64,000 nucleotides of DNA from RYN-230 sp963814645 (GTDB taxonomy: Bacteria > Actinomycetota > Actinomycetes > Streptosporangiales > Streptosporangiaceae): contig CAWFDX010000009.1 in NCBI GenBank assembly GCA_963814645.1, forward strand, positions 992,001 through 1,056,000, given 5' to 3'. Made by a program: the position numbers and the translations under genes. The notes under the pieces were generated by a model, which did not search any database, had not been told where the DNA came from, and saw nothing but the letters and a program-made list of their open reading frames with translations. Positions within the stretch are counted from its first letter, which is position 1. Every line of letters begins with the position of its first letter. Below, piece after piece: positions 28,586 to 37,732 of this stretch.

Positions 28586-28676
28586 CCACCGCGCCACTTT
28601 TCACGGATCTGGTACGCCCAAACCACGACAAAACACTCACTGGCGCGTACCGGTCACGTGAAAAGTGGCGCGGTGG
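28586..28676. repeat. 20-bp perfect inverted repeat (91-bp hairpin-forming element)
   Basis: The arms 28586-28605 and 28657-28676 are exact reverse complements (CCACCGCGCCACTTTTCACG and its complement). Just inside, GATCTGGTACG and TGACCGGTACG (read inward from each arm) continue the pairing imperfectly, so about 30 bp on each side can fold around a short loop. It lies between the 3' ends of marR and hutF. It could be a bidirectional terminator or a small mobile-repeat remnant; there is no T-tract. Confidence 0.8.
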
Positions 28677-28709
28677 ACTCGCATGCCTCGGGGCGTCGGG
28701 GGGCTCGCG

Positions 28710-30096
28710 TCAACTGAGCAGGGGGCGGATGGCGGCGGAGAGGGCGGCGGGGACGTCCGGGACCAGCAGGTGCTGGCCGTCCCGTACCACGTCACGGCCG
28801 CCGATCACTACGTCCGACACGTCGGCCCCGGTGCCCGCGAAGATCACCGACGCCAGCGCGCTGGCCGCCGCGGCGCCGGCCAGCCGGGGCGTGTCCAGCC
28901 GGACCGTGACCAGGTCGGCCACGGCGCCGGGGACGATCTCGCCAGCCTCCGGCCAGCCCAGGCAGGCGTGCCCGGCGCCGCACGCCGCTGCGGCCAGCGC
29001 GGCCGCGCCGAAGTGACCCCGCTCGCCGCTGTGCAGCCGCTCACCCAGCTCGACCAGCCGGGCCTCCATCAGCAGGTCCACCATGGCGTGGCTGTCGCTG
29101 CCCAGGGAGAGCGGGCAGCCCGGCCGACGCCAGCGCGGCGGCCGGGCCGATCCCGTCGGCCAGGAACGCCTCGGTGCTCGGGCACAGGCAGGCACAGCTG
29201 CGGCTGCCACCGAGCAGCGCGATGTCCTGCCGGGTCAGGTGCGTCGCGTGCACCATCGTGCTGCGCGGCCCGAGCGCGCCCGCGCCGTCCAGCACCTGGG
29301 CCGGGGTCAGGCCGTAGGCGGCCACGCTGGCCTCGTTCTCCGCTGGCTGCTCGGACAGGTGCGCGTGCAGCGGCGCACCGAACCCGTGTGACCAGGCCAC
29401 CACCGGGTGCATCTGATCCGGTGGCACGGCGCGCACCGAATGGATGGCCGCGCCCGCCCGGGCGTGCGGCGCCAGCACGCCGTGCTCGTCACAGCCCAGC
29501 GCGGCCACCCGCTCGGCCCAGCGCTCGGCGGTCCCGTCGGAGAACCGGCGCTGCACCGGCGCCAGCGGCTCCGCCCGCCCGCTCGAAGTCAGGCCCCCGG
29601 ACAGGTAGCAGGTGTCCAGCAAAGTGATCCGCAGCCCGGCCTGCGCCGCGGCCGCCAGCAGCGCACGGCCCATCTCGTTGGGGTCGGCGTACGGCACCCC
29701 GTCCGGGCCGTGGTGCAGGTAGTGGAACTCCCCCACGCAGGTCACCCCGGCCAGCGCCATCTCGGCGTAGACGGCCCGGGCCAGCGCCAGGTAGCTGTCC
29801 GGGGTGAGCCGGCCGGCCACCTGGTACATCCGCTCCCGCCAGGTCCAGAACGTGCCCTGGCCCTGCTCGGTCACCCCGCGCAGCGCGCGGTGGAAGGCGT
29901 GCGAGTGCGCGTTGGCCAGCCCGGGCAGGGTGAGCCCGGCCAGCCGCTGGGTGCCCGGCATCAGGGCACTGGCCGCGACCCTGGGGGTGACCGTGCGCAG
30001 CACCGGCCCGGCCGCCTCGATCAGCACCCCGGCCTGGACCTCGCCGGCGCCCAGCCAGGCCAGCTCGGCGTGCCAGCGTCTGATCTCCTCGCTCAT
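28710..30096 (-). pseudogene. hutF: formimidoylglutamate deiminase with an apparent single-base frameshift
   Basis: HutF removes ammonia from N-formimidoyl-glutamate to give N-formyl-glutamate. The N-terminal 325 residues (ANAHSHAFHRALRG, HAHLSEQPAENE, HATHLTRQDI) are read from ATG 30096; the frame then slips near 29119-29121, and the C-terminal part (PLSLGSDSHAMVDLL onward to 28710) continues in another frame. One extra G in a GGG run explains it. Metal-binding His and Asp motifs survive on both sides, so the unbroken protein would be normal length (about 460 residues). It overlaps the M20 gene start by four bases. As with citrate synthase, an assembly error is plausible. Confidence 0.85.
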
Positions 30097-31307
30097 GCGG
30101 CCAGCTCCCGCAGGACGGCGGCCAGCGCGGTCACCCCGGCCGCGCAGTCGGCCGGCCCGGCGTGCTCGGCGGGCGAGTGCGACACCCCGGTCGGGTTGCG
30201 CACGAACAGCATCGCGGTGGGCAGCCGGGCGGCCAGGATGCCCGCGTCGTGGCCGGCCCCGGTGGGCAGCACCGGCGCCGCGATCCCCTGGCCCGCCAGC
30301 GCGGCGGCCAGCCGCCCGCGCAGCCCCGCATCGAAGCTGACCGCTGGCGTCACCGACTCACTTTTCCATTCGAACGCCACCTGCCCCGACTCAGCCGCAG
30401 CGCGCGCGGCCGTCAGCACCTGGTGCACGGTGGCGTCCAGCAACTCAGCGGCGGCCGCCCGGACATCCAGCCAGGCGTGCACGGCCGAACTGACCGCGTT
30501 GGCCGCCCCGGGCTCGGCCAGCACCTTGCCGATCGTGGCCAGCGTGCCCAGCTCAGTCGCGGCCTGCCGGGCGGCCAGCACGGTGGCCGCGTAAGGCAGC
30601 ATCGGGTCGGCCCGGTCGGCCAGCCTCGCGGTGCCCGCGTGGTCGGCCCGGCCGGTGAAGTCCAGCCGCCACCGGCCGTGCGGCCAGATGCCCTCCGCCA
30701 GGCCGACCGCGGCGTCCAGGCCGGCCAGCGCCCGGCCCTGCTCGACGTGCAACTCGACATATGTAGCGATGCTGCCGAGCAGGTCGTCGTCCGGGCCGAG
30801 CCGGGCTGGGTCACCACCCGCCGCCCGCATGGCGTCGGCGAACGTGATCCCATCACCGTCCGACAGGCCGCGGGCGGTACCGGGGTCGATCGCGCCGGTG
30901 AGCAGCCGGCTGCCCAGGCAGGCCACGCCGAACCGGCCGCCCTCCTCCTCGGCGAACGCGGCCACCACGATCGGCCGGGCGGGCTGGAAGCCCGCGGCGC
31001 GCAACTCGTCGATGGCGGCGAACGCCGACACCACGCCGAGCGGCCCATCGAACGCGCCGCCGTCGGGCACCGAGTCCAGATGACTGCCGGTCGCCACCGC
31101 AGGCGCGCCATTAGGCACGTCCCACCAGGCGAACAGGTTGCCGTTGCCGTCGGCCGCCACCCGGAGCTGGCGTTCGATAGCGGTGGCTTCGAACCAGGCC
31201 CGGCATTCCAGCTCAGCCGGAGTCCAGCAGAACCGCCGGTAGCCGCCGGTAGCCGGGTCACGGCCGATGGGCAGCAGCGAGTCCCACAGCGCGGGGAAAC
31301 TGCTCAT
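30093..31307 (-). CDS. M20-family amidohydrolase (allantoate amidohydrolase-like) in the hut operon
   Basis: The 404-residue protein belongs to the M20 Zn-dependent amidases related to allantoate amidohydrolase and N-carbamoyl amino acid hydrolase. Metal-binding motifs are visible: TGSHLDSVPDGGAFDGPLG, then EEEGGRFGVACLGSR and ELHVEQG, and GAGHDAG and SHSPAE toward the end. It overlaps hutU by four bases upstream and hutF by four downstream, so all three are translated together. In this position it probably removes the formyl group from N-formyl-glutamate, completing histidine degradation, rather than acting on allantoate. That assignment is inference from context; no HutG homologue is seen in the window. 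Confidence 0.85.
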   Translation of the reverse strand: MSSFPALWDSLLPIGRDPATGGYRRFCWTPAELECRAWFEATAIERQLRVAADGNGNLFAWWDVPNGAPAVATGSHLDSVPDGGAFDGPLGVVSAFAAIDELRAAGFQPARPIVVAAFAEEEGGRFGVACLGSRLLTGAIDPGTARGLSDGDGITFADAMRAAGGDPARLGPDDDLLGSIATYVELHVEQGRALAGLDAAVGLAEGIWPHGRWRLDFTGRADHAGTARLADRADPMLPYAATVLAARQAATELGTLATIGKVLAEPGAANAVSSAVHAWLDVRAAAAELLDATVHQVLTAARAAAESGQVAFEWKSESVTPAVSFDAGLRGRLAAALAGQGIAAPVLPTGAGHDAGILAARLPTAMLFVRNPTGVSHSPAEHAGPADCAAGVTALAAVLRELAA

Positions 31308-32971
31308 GGTTGCATGGGGACCCGGACGCCGCGCTGGGCGGCCACGTCGGCGGCCTCGTCGTAGCCCGCGTCCACGTGCCGGATCACGCCCATCCCCGGG
31401 TCATTGGTGAGCACCCGCTCGAGTTTCTGCCCGGCCAGCGCGGTGCCATCCGCGACGCACACCTGGCCGGCGTGGATGGACCGGCCGATGCCCACCCCGC
31501 CACCGTGGTGGATGCTCACCCAGGACGCACCGGAGGCGGTGTTGACCAGGGCGTTCAGCAGCGGCCAGTCGGCGATCGCGTCGGAGCCGTCGGCCATCCC
31601 CTCGGTCTCCCGGTACGGCGAGGCGACCGAGCCACAGTCCAGGTGGTCCCGGCCGAGCACGATCGGCGCGCTGACCTCGCCCCGCTCGACCAGCTCGTTG
31701 AACCGCACCCCGGCCAGGTTCCGCTCGCCGTAGCCGAGCCAGCAGATCCGCGCGGGCAGGCCCTGGAAGTGCACCTTCTCCTCGGCCATCCGGATCCACC
31801 GGGCCAGCGGCTCGTTGTCCGGGAACAGGTCCAGGATGGCCCGGTCGGTGACCGCGATGTCGGCCGGGTCGCCGGACAGCGCGGCCCACCGGAACGGGCC
31901 CCTGCCCTCGCAGAACAGCGGCCGGATGTAGGCGGGCACGAAGCCGGGGAAGGCGAACGCGCGCTGGTAGCCGGCCAGCTCGGCCTCGCCGCGGATGGAG
32001 TTGCCGTAGTCGAACACCTCGGCGCCGCGGTCCTGGAAGCCGACCATGGCCTCGACGTGCGCGGCCATCGACTGCCGGGCCCGCCCGGTGAAGCCGGCCG
32101 GGTCCTCGGCGCGCAGCGCGGCCATGTCCGCGAACGGCACGCCGCGGGGCAGGTAGGTGAGCGGGTCGTGGGCCGAGGTCTGGTCGGTGACGATGTCGAT
32201 CGGCGCGCTGGCGGCCAGCATGGCGGGCACGATCTCGGCCGCGTTGCCGAGCAGCCCGATGGACAGCGGCCGGCCCGCGTCCCGGGCCGCGGTGGCCCGG
32301 CGCAGCGCGTCGTCGGTACTGTCCGCGGCCTCGTCCAGGTAGCCGAACTCGATCCGGCGGGCGATCCGGGACGGGTCGCAGTCGATGCAGATGACCACGC
32401 CGCCGTTCATGGTGACGGCGAGCGGCTGCGCGCCGCCCATGCCGCCGAGGCCGGCCGTCAGCGTGATGGTGCCGGCCAGCGAGCCGCCGAACCGCTTGGC
32501 CGCGACGGCCGCGAACGTCTCGTAGGTGCCCTGCAGGATGCCCTGGGTGCCGATGTAGATCCACGAGCCCGCGGTCATCTGGCCGTACATGATCAGCCCG
32601 AGCGACTCCAGGCGGCGGAACTCCTCCCAGGTGGCCCACTGCGGGACCAGGTTCGAGTTGGCGATCAGCACCCGGGGCGCCCACTCGTGGGTGCGCATCA
32701 CGCCGACCGGCTTGCCCGACTGGACCAGCAGTGTCTCGTCGTCGCGCAGTTCCTGCAAGGACCGGACGATGGCGTCGAACGCGCTCCAGCTGCGCGCCGC
32801 GCGGCCGGAGCCGCCGTACACGATGAGCTGGTCGGGATGCTCGGCCACCTCGGGGTCGAGGTTGTTCATCAGCATCCGCATGGCCGCTTCCTGCGGCCAG
32901 CCCAGGCAGCTCAGGGTGCTGCCGCGCGGGGCGCGGACCGGGCGTGGGCCTGATAGGTCGGCGGCTGTCAT
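31304..32971 (-). CDS. hutU: urocanate hydratase
   Basis: HutU adds water to urocanate to give imidazolonepropionate, using NAD as electrophile. The 555-residue protein matches the family length and shows the NAD-binding region LTAGLGGMGGAQPL, DQTSAHDPLTYLPRG, and the active-site Cys in DHLDCGSVASPYRETEGM. It starts the hut operon hutU-M20-hutF; histidine ammonia-lyase (hutH) is not in the window. A 120-bp gap separates it from the ABC transporter lipoprotein gene and should hold the operon promoter, but I could not identify it. Confidence 0.96.
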   Translation of the reverse strand: MTAADLSGPRPVRAPRGSTLSCLGWPQEAAMRMLMNNLDPEVAEHPDQLIVYGGSGRAARSWSAFDAIVRSLQELRDDETLLVQSGKPVGVMRTHEWAPRVLIANSNLVPQWATWEEFRRLESLGLIMYGQMTAGSWIYIGTQGILQGTYETFAAVAAKRFGGSLAGTITLTAGLGGMGGAQPLAVTMNGGVVICIDCDPSRIARRIEFGYLDEAADSTDDALRRATAARDAGRPLSIGLLGNAAEIVPAMLAASAPIDIVTDQTSAHDPLTYLPRGVPFADMAALRAEDPAGFTGRARQSMAAHVEAMVGFQDRGAEVFDYGNSIRGEAELAGYQRAFAFPGFVPAYIRPLFCEGRGPFRWAALSGDPADIAVTDRAILDLFPDNEPLARWIRMAEEKVHFQGLPARICWLGYGERNLAGVRFNELVERGEVSAPIVLGRDHLDCGSVASPYRETEGMADGSDAIADWPLLNALVNTASGASWVSIHHGGGVGIGRSIHAGQVCVADGTALAGQKLERVLTNDPGMGVIRHVDAGYDEAADVAAQRGVRVPMQP

Positions 32972-33091
32972 CGCTGGCTCCTCGTCGAGTCGGCAGCGGC
33001 GGTCGCCGCTCCCGGCATGCTAAACGCCGGGCCGGCCAGCCACGGCGGGCGGGCCGGCCCGGCGTCCGGTGCCGGTGCTCAGCTCAGCAGG

Positions 33092-34075
33092 TCAGCCGAG
33101 GCCGACCGCCTTGAGCCAGCCCTGGGCCACGGTCGAATAGTTGTCGTGGTCCAGGATGACCGCCTTGTCCATGGCCAGCAGGCCGGCCGTGGTCAGCTTG
33201 GCCGAGATGGCGTTCAGCGTGTTCACCACCGTTGCGGTGGCCGCCTTCTTGTAGACCAGCGGGGTGACGTTCTGCGCGGCGAAGTTGAACTTCGGGTCGG
33301 CCAGCGCCACCAGGTGGTCGGTGATGATCTGCGGCGTGGTGGTGAACACGTCGGCCGCCTGGACCTTGCCGTCCTTGAGCGCGGCCAGCGTGAGCGGCCC
33401 GGACTCGTCGAGCGGCACGAAGGACTTGAACGTGAGCCCATAGTTCTTCTTGAGCCCGACCAGGCCGTCAGTGCGGGTCTTGAACTCGGGCGGGCCACCG
33501 ATAGCAAAGTTCTTGGCCACCGGCTTGAGGTCCGCGATCGAGCTCAGGTGATACTTCTTCGCGGTGGCCTGGGTGACCGTGACCGAGTCCTTGTCCTGCG
33601 CCGTGGAGGAATTGAGGATCTCCACCGACGACGGCAGCTTGGCCTTCAGCGCCGCGTTCACCTCGGCGGTAGTGGCCGCGGTGCTGGTGGTGTCCACCGA
33701 CGTGGTGAGCAGCGCGCCGTTGTACTCGGGGATGACGCTGACCGCGCCCTTGACCACCTCCGGGTAGTACACCTCCCGCGCGCCGATGTTGAACTTCGAG
33801 GTGACCTTGACGCCCTTCGCCTGCAGGGCGAGCACGTAGATCTCGGCCAGTAGCTCGTCCTCCGGGAAGTTGGCCGAGCCCACCACCACGGTGCCCTTGG
33901 CCGCGCTCGGCGCGAGCGGGTTGGAACTGCCCGAGCTGCTGGTGCTCCCGCCGCTGCTGCCGCACGCGGCAAGGACCAGGCTGGTCAGGACGGCCAGGCC
34001 ACCGGCCACGGTGCCGCGCAGCCGGATGCCGCGCGTCTGGGGTGCGACCGCCGCGAACCGCGAGGTCGGGGACAT
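33092..34075 (-). CDS. osmolyte ABC transporter substrate-binding lipoprotein (ProX/OpuAC-like)
   Basis: I chose ATG 34075 after AGAAGGGA. The 327-residue protein starts with a positively charged, hydrophobic signal peptide ending in the lipobox LVLAACGSS, so it should be lipid-anchored outside the membrane. A serine-rich linker follows, then a type II periplasmic-binding fold with GTVVVGSANFPEDELLAEIY and IPEYNGALLT, typical of glycine betaine/choline/carnitine binding proteins. It is the last gene of a four-gene set (ATPase, two permeases, binding protein), so quaternary amine or osmolyte uptake is likely. The exact substrate cannot be told by eye. Confidence 0.9.
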   Translation of the reverse strand: MSPTSRFAAVAPQTRGIRLRGTVAGGLAVLTSLVLAACGSSGGSTSSSGSSNPLAPSAAKGTVVVGSANFPEDELLAEIYVLALQAKGVKVTSKFNIGAREVYYPEVVKGAVSVIPEYNGALLTTSVDTTSTAATTAEVNAALKAKLPSSVEILNSSTAQDKDSVTVTQATAKKYHLSSIADLKPVAKNFAIGGPPEFKTRTDGLVGLKKNYGLTFKSFVPLDESGPLTLAALKDGKVQAADVFTTTPQIITDHLVALADPKFNFAAQNVTPLVYKKAATATVVNTLNAISAKLTTAGLLAMDKAVILDHDNYSTVAQGWLKAVGLG

Positions 34076-34107
34076 AGGTGTTTCCCTTCTTTTGAGGTAA
34101 GGCCTCA

Positions 34108-34785
34108 TCACGTCTGGCGGGCCTGCTGGCGCAGGCCAGCCGGCACGGCGAGCCGCCGCACGCCGACAAAGACGGCTTGGACGGCCAGCGCGAGCAGGAC
34201 GACGAACAGCGCTCCCCCGGCCACCTCCCCGTAGTTGTCGGTCGCGAGGCCGTCGATGATGTAGCGGCCGAGGCCGCCGAGGCCGATATACGCGGCGATG
34301 GTCGCGGTGGCTACCACGAAGATCGCCCCAGTGCGCAGGCCGAGGATGATCAGCGGCGAGGCCACCGGCACCTCCACCTTGCGTACCTGCTGCCAGGACG
34401 TCATGCCCATGCCGCGGGCCGCGTCCTTGAGTTCGGGTTCCACCCCGGCCACACCTTCGTAGGTGTTCACCAGGATGGGCGGGATGCCCAGCACGACCAG
34501 CGGGATCAGCCAGGCCAGCGGGGAGAAGCCGAGGGTGACGGCGAGCAGAGTGAGCAGGCCGAGCGTGGGGATGGCGCGCCACGCGTTGGCCAGGTTTACC
34601 ACCAGCACCGCGCCGCGGCCGGTGTGCCCGATCAGGATGCCCAGCGGGATCGCGATCAGCGCCGCGATGAGCAGCGCCACGCCGGTGTAGTAGAGCTGTT
34701 CCAGGATCCGGATCGGGATGCCGCCGGACCCCTGCCACTGGGCCGGCTGCTTCAGCCAGTCCCAGGCGTAGCTCAGGAATTTCAC
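34108..34785 (-). CDS. ABC transporter permease, OpuA/ProW type (second)
   Basis: GTG 34785 follows GGAGGT and overlaps the stop of the upstream permease by four bases. The 225-residue protein has five or six membrane helices and the BPD-type cytoplasmic loop EPELKDAARGMGMTSWQQVRKVEVPVA, with the EAA-like motif that docks on the ATPase. It pairs with the permease encoded just upstream to form the channel of the osmolyte transporter. Confidence 0.92.
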   Translation of the reverse strand: MKFLSYAWDWLKQPAQWQGSGGIPIRILEQLYYTGVALLIAALIAIPLGILIGHTGRGAVLVVNLANAWRAIPTLGLLTLLAVTLGFSPLAWLIPLVVLGIPPILVNTYEGVAGVEPELKDAARGMGMTSWQQVRKVEVPVASPLIILGLRTGAIFVVATATIAAYIGLGGLGRYIIDGLATDNYGEVAGGALFVVLLALAVQAVFVGVRRLAVPAGLRQQARQT

Positions 34786-35456
34786 TGGGCACCTCCAGCC
34801 AGCGCGGGGACCGGATCGGCCACTACCTCGGGCAGCTCCCGGCGGCGTCGCCGCGGCCGCCACGGGGTGAGCAGCCGGCGCACCAGCACCAGGAGCAGGT
34901 CGCAGACGAGCGCCAGCGCGATGATCAGCCCGCCGCCGACCAGGATCTCGGTCAGGAAGGCCCGCTGGTAGCCGTCGATCAGCAGGTAGCCCAGGCTGCT
35001 CACGCCGATCAGCTGGCCGAGGGTGGCCAAGCTGATGCTGGATACGACCGCGACCCGCAGCCCGGCGATCACGATCGGCACCGCGATCGGCAGCTCCACC
35101 TGGGCCAGGCGGCGCGTGGCGCCGAAGCCCATCGCGGTGGCGGCCTGCCGGACCGGCTCCGGCACGGAGCGCAGCCCGTCCACCACGTTCGGCACCAGGA
35201 CACACAGCGAGAACAGGGTGAGCGGGATGATCACCGTGGTGTCGGTCAGCCCGTAATACGGGATCAGCACGATGAACAGGGCCAGTGAGGGCAGCGCGTA
35301 GAGCACGCTGGTGGCGGACAGCACCGGCCCGTACAGCCACCTGAACCGCACGCAGATGATGCCCAGCGGCACCGAGATGATCAGCCCGAACAGCGCCGGC
35401 AGGACGCCCAGCTTGACGCTCTCCCAGGTGAGCGTGGGGACCTGTGACCAGTCCAT
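34782..35456 (-). CDS. ABC transporter permease, OpuA/ProW type (first)
   Basis: The 224-residue membrane protein has about five helices and the EAA loop EPVRQAATAMGFGATRRLAQVELPIA. It starts at ATG 35456, five bp after the ATPase stop, and overlaps the next permease gene by four bases, so translation is coupled. The two permeases probably form a heterodimer. The arrangement with a CBS-domain ATPase and a betaine-type binding protein supports osmolyte import. Confidence 0.92.
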   Translation of the reverse strand: MDWSQVPTLTWESVKLGVLPALFGLIISVPLGIICVRFRWLYGPVLSATSVLYALPSLALFIVLIPYYGLTDTTVIIPLTLFSLCVLVPNVVDGLRSVPEPVRQAATAMGFGATRRLAQVELPIAVPIVIAGLRVAVVSSISLATLGQLIGVSSLGYLLIDGYQRAFLTEILVGGGLIIALALVCDLLLVLVRRLLTPWRPRRRRRELPEVVADPVPALAGGAQ

Positions 35457-35461
35457 GGCGG

Positions 35462-36649
35462 TCAGGCCGTCCCGGTGGGCGAGGCTTCGGTGGCCGGCTC
35501 GGCCGCCCCGGCCGCCGCCGCGTCCGGATCCGCCGCCGGGCCGGCCGCCTCCACCGCGGCGCCGAGCCGCTCGTAGGACGTGACGCCGACCACCCGGCCC
35601 TGCTCATCCACCCCGACGGCCCGGCCGGCCGGGGACAGCAGGGTGGCGTCCAGCGCGGCGCGCAGCGAGTCGGTGCTCACCCCGAACGTGTGCCCGTACG
35701 GGCTGAGCCGGGCGTCGCCCGCGATGGCCTCCCGGGGCAGCGACCCCAGCTCGTCGCTGGCCACCCAGCCACGTGGTTTCTGGTCCGCGTCGGTGACCAG
35801 CAGCCAGGGCTCGCCGTTGCGCTGCGCGTGCTCGGCCGCCTCCCAGGCGGGCATGCTCGTGCTGATCACGGCCGTGTCGTCCAGGTTCAGCCCGGAGGCG
35901 GCCAGGAAGGACAGCCGCCGGATGCCCCGGTCGAAGCCGAGGAAGCTCTCCACGTAACTGTCGGCGGGCGCGGTGAGCAGCCGCTCCGGGCTGTCCACCT
36001 GGGCGATCCGCCCGCCCGGGCGGAAGATCGCGACCTGGTCGCCCACCTTGATGGCCTCCTCGACATCGTGCGTGACGAGCACGATCGTCTTGTGCAGCTC
36101 CGCCTGGAGCCGGAGGAGTTCATCTTGCAGGGTGGCTCTGACAATCGGGTCAACCGCGCTGAACGGCTCGTCCATCAGCAGTACCGGCGGGTCGGCCGCC
36201 AGCGCCCGGGCCACCCCAACCCGCTGCTGCTGGCCGCCGGACAGCTGGTACGGGTAGCGCCGGGCCAGGCTGTCGTCCAGGCCGACCAGCCGCATCAGTT
36301 CCCGGGCCCGGTCCCTGGCCTTGCTCTTGCCCCAGCCGATCAGCAGCGGCACCGTACCGATGTTGTCCTCGATCGTCCGGTGCGGGAACAGCCCGGCCTG
36401 CTGGATGACGTACCCGATGCCGCGGCGCAGCGTGGGCGGATCGGACTTCTGGATGTCCTTGCCGTTGAGCAGGATCTGGCCGCTGGTCGGGTCGATCAGC
36501 CGGTTGATCATGCGCAGCGTGGTGGTCTTGCCGCACCCACTGGGGCCGACCAGCACCATCGTCTGCCCGTCCGGAACCTCCAGGTTGAGGTCGTCCACGG
36601 CGAGCGTGCCGCCCGGGTACCGTTTCGTCACGCCCTTGAAGGTGATCAC
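35462..36649 (-). CDS. osmolyte ABC transporter ATPase with C-terminal CBS-like region
   Basis: I chose GTG 36649, after GGAAGG, so that the protein starts VITFKGVTKRYPGG (395 residues). Walker A is GPSGCGKTT, the signature LSGGQQQR and Walker B LLMDEPFSAVDP; THDVEEA is the switch region. Residues about 250-370 resemble tandem CBS domains, which in OpuA sense ionic strength and gate transport. The alanine-rich tail is unstructured. It is the first gene of the operon, whose promoter should be in the 330-bp gap upstream. Confidence 0.92.
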   Translation of the reverse strand: MITFKGVTKRYPGGTLAVDDLNLEVPDGQTMVLVGPSGCGKTTTLRMINRLIDPTSGQILLNGKDIQKSDPPTLRRGIGYVIQQAGLFPHRTIEDNIGTVPLLIGWGKSKARDRARELMRLVGLDDSLARRYPYQLSGGQQQRVGVARALAADPPVLLMDEPFSAVDPIVRATLQDELLRLQAELHKTIVLVTHDVEEAIKVGDQVAIFRPGGRIAQVDSPERLLTAPADSYVESFLGFDRGIRRLSFLAASGLNLDDTAVISTSMPAWEAAEHAQRNGEPWLLVTDADQKPRGWVASDELGSLPREAIAGDARLSPYGHTFGVSTDSLRAALDATLLSPAGRAVGVDEQGRVVGVTSYERLGAAVEAAGPAADPDAAAAGAAEPATEASPTGTA

Positions 36650-36979
36650 GACGTGGCCTTCCGGTCTGGCCCCCACCTGAGTACCGGGGTCTGGCGCTGC
36701 TGACTACCCGTGCCGCTGGGTGGCATGCCCGGCAGCCACAGCAAGATCAGCGTAACCACGTTCGGCGAGCGCGGCCACGCCGCAGCGGCCAACCGTGTCC
36801 TAGACGAGACCAGCAGTGATACGGCAGATGACATGGCGGTGGCCGGGCACGGCTGGGGGAACGGGGAATAATGATGGCTGGCCGGAGGTTTACTCCCGGC
36901 TTGCGGGCAAGGAAGCTCTGCGCCCCGCCAGCGGCGTGCCAGCCAGCGCGCGCCCGAACCCACTCTGGGAAATCCCACC
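36650..36979. promoter_or_regulatory. divergent promoter region, osmolyte ABC operon / VIT1 transporter
   Basis: The 330 bp separate the ATPase start and the VIT1-family gene and contain no convincing gene. AATAATGAT at about 36867-36875 is an AT-rich island that could be a -10 region for the VIT1 gene, giving a leader of about 100 nt rich in C/G self-complementary stretches. I recognised no known riboswitch. Confidence 0.35.
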
Positions 36980-37711
36980 ATGTCAGTAGAGATTAGCGAA
37001 CAGCACGAAGCGGACGGGCACCAGCACAAGGATGTTTCCGGTGGCTGGCTCCGCCCGGCGGTGTTCGGTGCCATGGATGGCCTGGTCACCAACGTCTCGC
37101 TGATCGCTGGCGTGGGCGCCGGGGTGAACGCCTCCGGCGGCTCACCGCACCTCATCGTGCTCACCGGGCTGGCCGGGCTGGCCGCGGGCGCGTTCTCCAT
37201 GGCGACCGGGGAGTACGTCTCCCTCTCGTCGCAGAACGAGCTGGTCGAAGCCGAGGTGCGCAAGGAACAGCACGAGCTGGAGCACAACGCCGAGTCGGAG
37301 CGGCGCGAACTGGCCGAGACATTCCGCCGCCAGGGGGTGGAGCCGGAGCTGGCCGACAAGGTCGCGGCGCAGATCTCGGCCAACCCGGAGCACGCCCTGG
37401 ACGTGCACGTCCGCGAGGAGCTCGGGGTGGACCACCGGGAGCTGCCGTCGCCGTACACCGCGGCGGCCGCCTCGCTGGTCACGTTCGCGGTGGGCGCGCT
37501 CATCCCGCTGCTGCCGTACCTGTTCCGGGTGGACAACCTGGCCCTGGCCCTCGGCCTGGCCGCGGTGGCCGCGTTCGTCGGCGGCGGGCTCGTGTCCCGG
37601 CTGACCGACCGGCCGTTCCTCCGCGGCGCGGTGCGCCAGCTGGTGCTGGGCGCGGCCGCGGCCGGCATCACGTTCGCGATCGGCAGCGCGGTCGGCGCCG
37701 GCGTCTCGTAA
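36980..37711 (+). CDS. VIT1/CCC1 family iron/manganese transporter
   Basis: The 243-residue protein has the layout of VIT1/CCC1 metal transporters: a first pair of membrane helices with FGAMDGLVTNVSLIAGV, the family motif, then GAFSMATGEYVSLSSQNELVEAE, a charged helical cytoplasmic segment (residues about 90-145) rich in Glu and His, and three more helices. It would export or sequester Fe2+ or Mn2+. The start ATG 36980 has no strong Shine-Dalgarno sequence. A second possible Mn handling gene, MntP, lies 5.4 kb away. Confidence 0.9.
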   Translation: MSVEISEQHEADGHQHKDVSGGWLRPAVFGAMDGLVTNVSLIAGVGAGVNASGGSPHLIVLTGLAGLAAGAFSMATGEYVSLSSQNELVEAEVRKEQHELEHNAESERRELAETFRRQGVEPELADKVAAQISANPEHALDVHVREELGVDHRELPSPYTAAAASLVTFAVGALIPLLPYLFRVDNLALALGLAAVAAFVGGGLVSRLTDRPFLRGAVRQLVLGAAAAGITFAIGSAVGAGVS

Positions 37712-37732
37712 CGCCGGTAGCGGTGCCCGCCG

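Noticed and set aside
36650..36979. Manganese riboswitch upstream of the VIT1-family gene
   Set aside because: The conserved yybP-ykoY core was not recognised in the leader.
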